Positions 48,457 to 56,507 of a DNA stretch of 64,000 nt are shown one piece after another. The position numbers were made by a program, and so were the translations under genes. The notes below the pieces were generated by a model. That model saw nothing but the letters and a program-made list of their open reading frames with translations. It was not told the DNA's origin and made no database searches. Position 1 is the stretch's first letter, and each line of letters starts with the position of its first letter. The stretch covers positions 1 to 64,000 of the forward strand of contig CAZWAK010000014.1 in the NCBI GenBank assembly GCA_964631865.1. The letters are read 5' to 3'. The stretch comes from JAFDVL01 sp964631865 (GTDB lineage Bacteria > Acidobacteriota > Blastocatellia > RBC074).

Positions 48457-50595
48457 CTACCTATTCTGCGGCAATGCAAATGCGACATACGAACCGCCCG
48501 ATGGTGCGCCGCGTTTGCCGCCGCCTGCGGCAATCACGACGAATTGACGGCCATTGACCTGATACGTCGCGGGCGTCGCATTGCCCGCCGCAGGCAATAC
48601 CGCTTCCCACAACAATTTGCCCGTCGCTTTGTCGAACGCGCGGAATTTCTTGTCATAATTCGTCGCGCCGATGAACACCACATCGCCTGCCGTCACAATC
48701 GGCCCGCCGTAATTCCAACTGCCCGTGCCGCGTAAGCCTTGTGCGACTAATTCGGGATGCTCGCCCAATGGAATCTGCCACGCGATCTTGCCGGAGTTCA
48801 AGTCTACGGCATTGAGCGTGCCCCAGGGCGGTTTGATCGCCGGGTAGCCGTCAGGATCGAAGAAGCGCGTGTAGCCGTCGAACGTGTATTTCTGTTCGAT
48901 GGGCGACGGCGCAGCGGCTTCGGCTGCGACCTTGATGTCTTCGCCTGTGCGCAGAAATTTCGTCACGGCTTGCAAGGCTTCGTTGTTCAGCGCCGCCCCA
49001 AAGCCCGGCATACGATTCACGCCGTTGCGAATCAGAGTTTGCAATTGAGCTTCGTTATATTTTTGGCCGATGCCGACGAGGGCAGGGAATTCGGGCGGGC
49101 TGCCCGTCAAATCTTTGCCGTGACAACTCGCGCAGTGGCGTTCGTACAAGCTCTTGCCCGTCGGTTGTGCTTTCGGCTTCGGACGTTCGACGAGGCGCAG
49201 GATGCACGGCACTTCGCTCGAATTCACGAAGAACAAACCCGTTGCCGGATCGAACGCCGCACCACCCCAGCCCGGCCCGCCGTCGAAGCCCGGCGTCACA
49301 ATCGAGCCTTGCAGACTTGGCGGTTCAAATTGCCCCGTGCTTTTGAGTTTGCGGAAGCGTTCGAGCACGGCAGCGTGGGCTTGCGGCGTGCGTGTCGTCA
49401 AATCCGCTTCGGTCATAATTTGCCGCGCGATGGGCGGCGGCAGCAGCGGTACGGGCTGTGTCTCGGCAATTTTTTCGCCGTCTACGCCGTTGGTCGGAAC
49501 TTTGCGATGTTCAATCGGAAACAGCGGCTTGCCCGTTTCGCGCTCGAAGACGAAGATGTGCCCGGCTTTGGTGATTTGCGCGACAGCATCCACCGCGCGA
49601 CCATTGCGTTTGAGCGTCACGAGCGCAGGCGCGGACGGCAAATCGCGATCCCACAAATCGTGGCGCACGGTTTGAAAATGCCACTTGCGCTGGCCCGTGT
49701 TGGCATCGAGGCAAAGCAATGTGTTTGCAAACAAATTGTCGCCGTGCCGATTCGCGCCGTAAAAATCAAACGTCGCGGAACCAGTCGGCGCAAAGACCAA
49801 ACCACGCTTTTCATCAAGCGCCATCCCGCTCCAATTGTTCGTGCCGCCGATGTATGTCCACGCATCTTTCGGCCACGTCTCGTAGCCGAATTCGCCCGGA
49901 TGCGGGATCGTGTGAAACGTCCAGCGCAACTTGCCCGTGCGCAAATCGTACGCGCGAATGTCGCCGGGCGCGGCGGGCAAGGTTTCGTTGACGAGACTGC
50001 CGACAATCAACAGGTCTTTGTACACCACGCCCGGCGTCGTCAAGCCGACAGACAAATCTTTCGCGGGACGTCCCAGCCCTTCGCGCAAATCCACGCGGCC
50101 ATCAACGCCGAAGCTTTTGACGGGCTGTCCCGACTTCGCATCGAGCGCGTACAACCAATTGCGAAAGCCGACGTAAATGCGCGGTGCGCCGTTGCCGTCC
50201 CAATAGGTCACGCCGCGATTGCGACCGCGACCGGGCGCTTGCTCCATCGCGTTTGGATCAAAGCTCCACAACTCTTTCCCCGTCGCGGCATCAAGCGCAA
50301 AGACGCGCGTTTTCGGTGAAGTCGCGTACAGCACGCCGTTGACGACGACGGGATTGCATTGCATCTCCGTGCCCTGCGCCGCGTCGCCCGTGTCGTACGT
50401 CCACGCGACTTCGAGTTGCTGGACGTTCGCGCGGGTGATTTGTTTGAGCGCGGAAAAGTGCGTGTTTTCAGGGGTGCCGCCGTAGTTCGGCCATTCGGTT
50501 GAGTTGTTTGCCGCTCGCCCTGCTTGTAAATGGACAGCGACGAACGCCGCACCGATTGTTAACGAAAGGATCAACGTCAGTTTCCAAAGTTTCAT
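48457..50595 (-). CDS. PQQ-dependent dehydrogenase with embedded cytochrome c domain
   Basis: A 712-residue exported quinoprotein, related to membrane glucose/quinate-type PQQ dehydrogenases but with a signal peptide instead of the five-span membrane anchor. The propeller begins at EWPNYGGTPENTHFSAL. A c-type cytochrome domain with CASCH (about 488-492) is inserted between propeller blades, and the propeller resumes at WGTLNAVDLNSGKIAWQIPLG. Electrons would pass from PQQ to the built-in heme. GGAG precedes ATG 50595. It lies between two paralogous TPR genes on the same strand. Confidence 0.88.
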   Translation of the reverse strand: MKLWKLTLILSLTIGAAFVAVHLQAGRAANNSTEWPNYGGTPENTHFSALKQITRANVQQLEVAWTYDTGDAAQGTEMQCNPVVVNGVLYATSPKTRVFALDAATGKELWSFDPNAMEQAPGRGRNRGVTYWDGNGAPRIYVGFRNWLYALDAKSGQPVKSFGVDGRVDLREGLGRPAKDLSVGLTTPGVVYKDLLIVGSLVNETLPAAPGDIRAYDLRTGKLRWTFHTIPHPGEFGYETWPKDAWTYIGGTNNWSGMALDEKRGLVFAPTGSATFDFYGANRHGDNLFANTLLCLDANTGQRKWHFQTVRHDLWDRDLPSAPALVTLKRNGRAVDAVAQITKAGHIFVFERETGKPLFPIEHRKVPTNGVDGEKIAETQPVPLLPPPIARQIMTEADLTTRTPQAHAAVLERFRKLKSTGQFEPPSLQGSIVTPGFDGGPGWGGAAFDPATGLFFVNSSEVPCILRLVERPKPKAQPTGKSLYERHCASCHGKDLTGSPPEFPALVGIGQKYNEAQLQTLIRNGVNRMPGFGAALNNEALQAVTKFLRTGEDIKVAAEAAAPSPIEQKYTFDGYTRFFDPDGYPAIKPPWGTLNAVDLNSGKIAWQIPLGEHPELVAQGLRGTGSWNYGGPIVTAGDVVFIGATNYDKKFRAFDKATGKLLWEAVLPAAGNATPATYQVNGRQFVVIAAGGGKRGAPSGGSYVAFALPQNR

Positions 50596-50629
50596 CGTGC
50601 CCAGCTCCGAAAGGAAATAGATGGCATAT

Positions 50630-50712
50630 AAAGAGGCGTCAAGAGTTCAAGCTTTAGCTTGTCTGGGGCGACGAAGACGGCAACCTAAAGGTTGAACTCT
50701 TGACGCCTCTTT
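50630..50712. repeat. REP-like palindromic element (21-bp perfect inverted repeat)
   Basis: The 21 bases at 50630-50650 are exactly complementary to 50692-50712. Inside lie two more small palindromes, CAAGCT-TT-AGCTTG and CAACCT-AA-AGGTTG. This nested structure is typical of REP/BIME elements rather than a terminator. It sits between the cupin-TPR gene and the PQQ dehydrogenase gene, so it would appear in their transcript. Confidence 0.75.
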
Positions 50713-50738
50713 TCTGAGTGTACTCAAGACCATTGGTG

Positions 50739-52202
50739 CTACCGCTCCAATGATTTCAGATCGCGTTCGAGGCTTTCGACGAGTTGCGTTTGCCGCAACG
50801 CTTTCGCCCGTTGCAACGCCTCGCGCAAATAGTAAATGCCTTTCGCTTTGTTGCCCGCGCGAATGTGCGTCGCGCCGAGCGCATACAAATGGCGCGGCGT
50901 TTCGTCGTCTTCAGGCTGCAACGTTTGCTCAAATTGGGCGATGGCCTCGGCGAACTTGTCCTGATTGACCAGAATTCTGCCGAGCGCGAAATGTGCTGCG
51001 CGATAGCCGGATTTGTTCTCGATGGCCTTGCGATAATGCTGCGCGGCTTCGTCGAGCTTGCCGTCGCGTTCGATCAGCGCGGCGTAGTTGTGATGCGCTT
51101 CGGCGTAGTGCGGATTGAGTTGCAGGCATTGTCGAAACGCGGCGGCAGCTTCGGCAAATCGTTCTTGGGCCACGCGCAAGACACCGAAGTTGTAATGCAC
51201 ATCGGGCAAGTCCGGGTTGAGTTCGAGCGCCGCGCGATAATGCTCTTCGGCGTTCGCAAACGCGCGCGTGCGACCGTAGAGCGAGATCAAATTGATATGC
51301 GCCTGCACCAGACCGGGATGCCGTTTGATCGCTTGTTCGTGCGCGGCCAGCGAGTCTGTGAGTTTGCCCTCGCGCTCCAACGCCGCGCCGCGTTTGAGCC
51401 ATTCGCTGGCCTCGGCTTTGGCCTTTTCGGTCGCGGGATCAACTGCGTGCGAATGCGCAGGCGTCGTTGTGCTGACGTTTTTCAGCGGCGCAGTTTTGAA
51501 GTCGAAGCGCAGCACTTCTGCTGCCGTCTTTCCGATGTTCACACCCGCGACGCTCTTTCCCGCTTCAATCCAATGCGTGTCGCCGGATTGCAATTTGATG
51601 AGCGGCGCTTTGGCAATCTGGAACTGCGCGTCGGTGAGAATCACGAACAAAATCGGTTCTTTGGCACTGGCGACTTCGAGGCAGTTTTTGCCTGCCGCGC
51701 AAACCAATCGTGTGATGCGCACCTGTTCGTTTTCAAATTGCACCTTCTGCCAATTCTCGCCCGCTGGCACATCTTCCCGAAAGAATTTGCCGCGCAGTGA
51801 ATTCGGTTCTTGGCCCGGTTCGGTCTTGAATTCCACGCGCAGAAACTCGCTCGGCGTGTTGCTCAAACTTTCGACCGCGTGCGTTTCCTTGACGCCTTTG
51901 TAGAGCCGAAAGCTCCCGGCTTTGACCGCCGGTCGCGTGACTGCGCCGTAACTCAAGCCGATGTGTTTGAAGACGACTGGCCCCGCGTCGTTCAAATACA
52001 CATACGCCGACGCGAACGCCGTGTGATCGTGTTCCGGCAACTTCACGCGCGGCGCGTAATGCACACGCTGCACTTTGACGTACTCGTTCTCGAAGGCGGT
52101 TTTATAGGCTTCCGGCGCAACCTTTGTGGGGTCTTGCGCAAAGGCGAGGCGGACGGAAAGACAAACGATAATCAGTAAAATTATTAGCTTCATTCGCAGC
52201 AT
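50739..52202 (-). CDS. Exported cupin-like plus TPR protein
   Basis: A 487-residue protein with a signal peptide (LIILLIIVCLSVRLAFAQ). Two cupin-like halves (about 35-130, with RVKLPEHDH, and about 145-230) are followed by TPR repeats from about residue 260. The TPR part is paralogous to the protein at 46917-48350. The start may be ATG 52202 or ATG 52193. It is first in the minus-strand group with the PQQ dehydrogenase. Confidence 0.8.
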   Translation of the reverse strand: MLRMKLIILLIIVCLSVRLAFAQDPTKVAPEAYKTAFENEYVKVQRVHYAPRVKLPEHDHTAFASAYVYLNDAGPVVFKHIGLSYGAVTRPAVKAGSFRLYKGVKETHAVESLSNTPSEFLRVEFKTEPGQEPNSLRGKFFREDVPAGENWQKVQFENEQVRITRLVCAAGKNCLEVASAKEPILFVILTDAQFQIAKAPLIKLQSGDTHWIEAGKSVAGVNIGKTAAEVLRFDFKTAPLKNVSTTTPAHSHAVDPATEKAKAEASEWLKRGAALEREGKLTDSLAAHEQAIKRHPGLVQAHINLISLYGRTRAFANAEEHYRAALELNPDLPDVHYNFGVLRVAQERFAEAAAAFRQCLQLNPHYAEAHHNYAALIERDGKLDEAAQHYRKAIENKSGYRAAHFALGRILVNQDKFAEAIAQFEQTLQPEDDETPRHLYALGATHIRAGNKAKGIYYLREALQRAKALRQTQLVESLERDLKSLER

Positions 52203-52255
52203 AGAACGGTTGTCGCTTCTGCTTGAAACGGATTATATCGGGAACAAATTCTTCG

Positions 52256-52340
52256 TCGCAGCGCGACGTCTGATTTTAGACGTGGGTTTCAACCCACGGA
52301 ACGGCGATAGATGCCCCCGCGTCGCGTGAGCGACGCCTGA
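52256..52340. repeat. Left REP copy flanking the transposase
   Basis: About 85 bases containing AGACGTGGGTTTCAACCCAC and CCGCGTCGCGTGAGCGACG, both palindromic. The same sequence, inverted and slightly diverged, lies at 52804-52891 on the other side of the transposase gene. Confidence 0.8.
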
Positions 52341-52341
52341 A

Positions 52342-52794
52342 TCAACCCCACAAATATCGTTCGTCATATTCCACCCCAGCTTTTTTCAAGAATTCCAGAT
52401 ACTCCTCCTGAAACGTTTGCGTTTGGTGATGCGTCCGTTGATTTTGAATGTAACTGACCACGCTTGGCACATTGGGCTTACTCACTGTAAATGCGCCGTA
52501 CCCATCCTGCCAGGCAAAAGCGCGCAAATCGGGAAACGTTTCGTGTATCCATTTGGACGATTCGCCCTTAAGCGATTTGGCAATTTCGAATGGCGCAATT
52601 GTCGGCGGAGCCAGGACGAGCGCGTGAATGTGATCTTCGATGCCACCCACTTGAATCGCGGTCATTTTGTGGTTGCGTGCAATGCCCCCAATGTATGACC
52701 ACACACGTTCTTCGATGTCCGGTCGAAGGGCTGCAACACGGTTCTTCGTGCTGAAAACAAAATGATAGAACAACGCGGTATATGTGTTGGCCAT
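52342..52794 (-). CDS. REP-associated tyrosine transposase (Y1, IS200/IS605-like)
   Basis: A 150-residue Y1 single-strand transposase with the HUH motif His56-Ile-His58 (EDHIHALV) and the catalytic tyrosine Tyr115 (SVVSYIQNQ). FHFVFSTKNR-type sequence near the N-terminus is typical of RAYT/IS200-like TnpA. It starts at ATG 52794; the GTG at 52803 is less likely. The gene is framed by two inverted REP copies, with the left one touching the stop codon, the layout of a domesticated RAYT rather than a full IS200 with subterminal hairpins. Confidence 0.88.
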   Translation of the reverse strand: MANTYTALFYHFVFSTKNRVAALRPDIEERVWSYIGGIARNHKMTAIQVGGIEDHIHALVLAPPTIAPFEIAKSLKGESSKWIHETFPDLRAFAWQDGYGAFTVSKPNVPSVVSYIQNQRTHHQTQTFQEEYLEFLKKAGVEYDERYLWG

Positions 52795-52803
52795 AACAAT
52801 CAC

Positions 52804-52891
52804 TCAGGCGTCGCTGACGCGACGCGGGGATCATCTCCCACTGCCCCGTGGGTTGAAACCCACGTCTAAAGTCAACCTGTCGCTACGCGAC
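52804..52891. repeat. Right REP copy flanking the transposase
   Basis: This is the inverted partner of 52256-52340, with the shared cores CAGGCGTCGCTGACGCGACG and GTGGGTTGAAACCCACGTCT. Differences are scattered substitutions and a few length changes in the middle. Confidence 0.8.
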
Positions 52892-52924
52892 TCAAAACCG
52901 CAAGACGACCAGACGAGCACGAAT

Positions 52925-52960
52925 AGAAAACGAGGGGATCACAGTACTGCGATCCCCTCG
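52925..52960 (-). terminator. Rho-independent terminator of the TonB receptor gene
   Basis: CGAGGGGATC and GATCCCCTCG form a perfect ten-pair stem whose loop is itself nearly self-complementary. On the minus strand it is followed by TTTTCT. It lies about 25 bases after the stop codon of the gene at 52985. Confidence 0.8.
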
Positions 52961-52984
52961 AAGGTTTCAAATGCGAAGCGGGGT

Positions 52985-55900
52985 TTAGAAGCCTAACCGC
53001 AGTCCGAAGCGGAAAATGCGTTCGTCAATGCCTTCGCGGCCAAACGAACGCACCCCCGTGATTTCCATGAAACCATTCAGACGCGGGAGACCGGTGACCG
53101 GGTCGGTCAGGATCGCGCCCGTGTTGGGATCACGCGAAGGCGATGAGGCATTGTTCCCCGGCTGGGCGAAGTGCGGCGTATTCGTCGCATTGAACGCCTC
53201 GGCGCGGAATTGCAGCGTGATGCCTTCCTTGATGGTGAATTGACGGAAGAGTCCCAGATCAAGGTTGGCCGTGCCAGGGCTTTGCAGGATGTTGAAGCCT
53301 GCCGTGCCAAAGCGCACGCTGTTCGTCCGATCAAATTCGACCGGCATAAAGGCCGTCGGATCGTAGAACGGATTGCCCGCGCCGATGCCGCCCAGCTTCT
53401 GCACATTCGCCTTCACCTGATCGGCGCGTTGTGCGCTGCCCGGCGCATTGAGCGATGTGCCGCTGGCCGTGACCGTGAACGGCAACCCGGAGAATGCGCC
53501 ATAGAGCCAACTTAATTGCCAGCCGCCCGTCAGGAACGAGGCTACTCCGCCGTCGCTTACCCACTTCTTCCCTTTGCCGAAGGGCAATTCCCAGCCGCCC
53601 GAAAATTGCAGGTTGTGCGGGATGTTAATGCCCAACACGCCCCGGTTCAGGATGCGGAAATTCGGGTCTTGAATCGCCAAAGCGCCATCGTTGTTGCTGC
53701 CCAGTCCGGCCAGCCCGATGCCTTTGCCCCAGGTGTAATTGGCCTGCAATTGCAGCCCGTTGGAGAAGCGCCGTTTCAGCGAGGCTTGCAGCGAATCGTA
53801 ATGCGAATTCGCCAAGCCATCCTGAATGAAGGTCGTGGAACGACGGCCAAACCGCTGGTTGAGCGGCTGACTGTTCACGCCCCCGCCGACGCGCCCGGCG
53901 TTGATGTCCGTCAAACCGGATTGCCCGATGGTGCGCGTCGCCACGTACCCAGCCGAAGCCGTGAAGCCCATGCCGAGGCTTTTTTCCAGCACAAAGTTCC
54001 ACGATTGGATGTACGGGCGTTTGAAGTTATTGCCCAACGTCAGCACGCTGACCTCGGTGGGAACCGGCACGCGACCACTACTGATGTTGGGGACAACTGA
54101 CGCCGGAATTCCTTGTGCCAACGTCCCCGCCGCTAAGGCGGAATTGTTCGGCACGATGTTCAGGTTGATCAGCATCGGATAGTTGGTGCGGAAGGTGCGC
54201 GCCAGACTGACCGGGTCAATCGTGATGCCATAACCCGTGCGCAGGACAAACGAATCGCTGATGCGATAGGCAATGCCGATGCGCGGCGAGAAAAGCCGCT
54301 TGCTCAGCTTAACGCCGCAATCTTTGGGGGTGTTGCCGACGCCGCACACCAGCATCTCATTGGTGTTGACATCGTACCGCTCAATGCCCCGGCCTTCGCG
54401 TTCCGGCAGCGGATAATATTCCCACCGTGTGCCCATCGTCAGCGTCAGCTTTTGATTGACCTGCCACTGGTCACGGAAATAGAAGCTATAGGCTTTGGCG
54501 CGGAAGATAATCGGCGGTTCGGGCAGGAACGTGCGCCCCGACCCCGTGTAAAAGCCCAACAGGAAGGTCGCCATCGAGTTGGCCTGCGTGTTGCCCGCCG
54601 TGAAGGTTTGGCAACCCGTCCCGGCGGTGTTGAGCGCGGTGCAAAGCTGCGTCGGGCCGCCGCCGAATTGGAACCCGCCAGAGGTCGGTTCGGTGTTGCC
54701 GCCGCCGTTCCATTCCACTTGCAGATGATTCAGCGTTTGGCGCGCAAAATCAAAGCCGAAGCGGAAGTTATGATTGCGCCGCGTCCAGTTGAAATTCGAC
54801 ACGTATTGCCACTGCGGATCGTTGCGATAATACGGCATGAAGGAATCCTGCACGCCGATGTTGGCAAAGCCGCCGATGCGGAACCGCGGCCAGCCCCGCT
54901 CAAAGTCGCGCGTGCCGTTCGTGCCGGGAATGCCCAACACATCTTTGCCGATATTCTTGTCCAGGAAGCCCTGTTCCGAATTCGTCCCCTGTTTGGTGTA
55001 GCCGATGTTGCCGTCAATGATGAAGTTCGTGTTGACGGTGTAAACGCCCGCGACCGTCACGCCGTAGGTGTTGCCGGAGCCGCGTCCCGTGTTGCCGCCC
55101 TGCGGCGCCGTGCCGACTCCATCCGCCTCGCCCAGCGCGCCCGGATTGTTTTGTTTGTAGGTCAGAAAGCTGAAGCGCCCGTAGGTGGTGAACTTTTCGT
55201 TGACGTTGTAATTGATTTTCGTATCAACCGTTTTGCGATCAAACTGGTAGGGCGCGGTCGCGTAATAGTTGTTCGCAATGCCGGGCCGATTCGGCAACGG
55301 CACAGACGCCAGAATCTTTTTGGCAATCGGGCTAATCCGCGCATCAGGAATCACCCCGCCCGCAAACTGTCCGCGATTGCGCCCGAACTGATCCCCCGTC
55401 GCCGGATCGTAAATGCCGACGCCCGCGAACGCCAGATTGCCCGCGCGCATATCCGCCGTCGGCAAGGTGATGAGGCGGTTGCCGAGTTGGCGATCATTCG
55501 TGCCTTCAAAGCTGGCAAAGTAAAACAGCTTGTCTTTCTTGATCGGGCCGCCCACCGTGCCGCCCCATTGGTTGTAGACACGCTTGGGTTTGTCCTGCTC
55601 GACGCCATTGACCGGCGTCAGGTTCCAGGGGCGCGCTTTGGTCAAATGATTATCGTGATATTCAAAGGCGGAGCCATGAATCTTGTTCGTGCCACTCTTG
55701 ATTTGCACGTTGACGGCAGCGCCGCCCGCGAGACCTTGTTCCGCATCGAAGTTGTTCGTCACAACGTTGACGGTTTCGATGGATTCCAGCGCCGGCACAT
55801 AAGCCGTGACGTGCGGCAGGAAAATGTTGTACTGACTCGCGCCGTCAATGCGCGTGTTGTTGGAACTGGAAGCCGTGCCGTTGACGTTGTATTCCAGCGC

Positions 55901-56464
55901 GCGTGACGGGTTGGTCGGGATTGAGTGCGCATTGTTGGGCGGATTAATGCCAGGCAAGGCGCGCAGCAATTGTTGATAGTTTCGACCGGGCGGAATCGGC
56001 GTATTGAGCAGCGTCTGGCTGGTCAATTCGGCGCGGACTTCGGAGCGGTCGGTTTGCAGCAAGCCCGCGTCCGCCGTGACGTTGACGGTGTCCACGACCT
56101 GACCGACTTCGAGGTTCATGTCGGCGCGCGTGATGTTGTTCAGCGTCACGATCACGTTGGCGTTCGTGACAGTTTTGAACCCTTGTTTCGTGACGGTGAC
56201 TTCCCACGTGCCGGTTTGGACGGTGGTGAAGGTATAGCCGCCACTTTCGTTCGTGCTGGTTTCACGGACTTGGTTGGTGGCTTTGTTGGTGATTTTGACC
56301 GTTGCGCCTGCGACGACCGCATTGGAATTGTCGGTCACATTGCCAACGATGGAACCATAAAGCACCTGCGCGAAACTGGTCGGTGCCAGGAACAGCGTCA
56401 GCAGAAGAGCGAGCGGAATCGAAGCGGACAGGAGCTTCCGGCTTCTCATTCGATGGTTCTGCAT
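52985..56464 (-). CDS. Oar-like TonB-dependent receptor
   Basis: A 1159-residue outer-membrane protein. After a signal peptide ending SFAQ comes a carboxypeptidase-regulatory-like beta sandwich (GSIVGNVTDNSNAVVAGATV to DMNLEVGQ), a plug domain (about 130-250; TLLNTPIPPGRNYQQL, ALESIETVNVVTNNFDAEQG) and a long beta-barrel ending in aromatic FRFGLRLGF. This is the acidobacterial Oar/OmpA-like type that probably imports oligosaccharides or other large substrates. AAGGAGA precedes ATG 56464. It is intact, ends at a strong terminator and follows a frameshifted sister gene. Confidence 0.92.
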   Translation of the reverse strand: MQNHRMRSRKLLSASIPLALLLTLFLAPTSFAQVLYGSIVGNVTDNSNAVVAGATVKITNKATNQVRETSTNESGGYTFTTVQTGTWEVTVTKQGFKTVTNANVIVTLNNITRADMNLEVGQVVDTVNVTADAGLLQTDRSEVRAELTSQTLLNTPIPPGRNYQQLLRALPGINPPNNAHSIPTNPSRALEYNVNGTASSSNNTRIDGASQYNIFLPHVTAYVPALESIETVNVVTNNFDAEQGLAGGAAVNVQIKSGTNKIHGSAFEYHDNHLTKARPWNLTPVNGVEQDKPKRVYNQWGGTVGGPIKKDKLFYFASFEGTNDRQLGNRLITLPTADMRAGNLAFAGVGIYDPATGDQFGRNRGQFAGGVIPDARISPIAKKILASVPLPNRPGIANNYYATAPYQFDRKTVDTKINYNVNEKFTTYGRFSFLTYKQNNPGALGEADGVGTAPQGGNTGRGSGNTYGVTVAGVYTVNTNFIIDGNIGYTKQGTNSEQGFLDKNIGKDVLGIPGTNGTRDFERGWPRFRIGGFANIGVQDSFMPYYRNDPQWQYVSNFNWTRRNHNFRFGFDFARQTLNHLQVEWNGGGNTEPTSGGFQFGGGPTQLCTALNTAGTGCQTFTAGNTQANSMATFLLGFYTGSGRTFLPEPPIIFRAKAYSFYFRDQWQVNQKLTLTMGTRWEYYPLPEREGRGIERYDVNTNEMLVCGVGNTPKDCGVKLSKRLFSPRIGIAYRISDSFVLRTGYGITIDPVSLARTFRTNYPMLINLNIVPNNSALAAGTLAQGIPASVVPNISSGRVPVPTEVSVLTLGNNFKRPYIQSWNFVLEKSLGMGFTASAGYVATRTIGQSGLTDINAGRVGGGVNSQPLNQRFGRRSTTFIQDGLANSHYDSLQASLKRRFSNGLQLQANYTWGKGIGLAGLGSNNDGALAIQDPNFRILNRGVLGINIPHNLQFSGGWELPFGKGKKWVSDGGVASFLTGGWQLSWLYGAFSGLPFTVTASGTSLNAPGSAQRADQVKANVQKLGGIGAGNPFYDPTAFMPVEFDRTNSVRFGTAGFNILQSPGTANLDLGLFRQFTIKEGITLQFRAEAFNATNTPHFAQPGNNASSPSRDPNTGAILTDPVTGLPRLNGFMEITGVRSFGREGIDERIFRFGLRLGF

Positions 56465-56507
56465 AGAATCGTATCTCCTTTGAGTTGAGGGTTAATAATT
56501 GAGGCCT

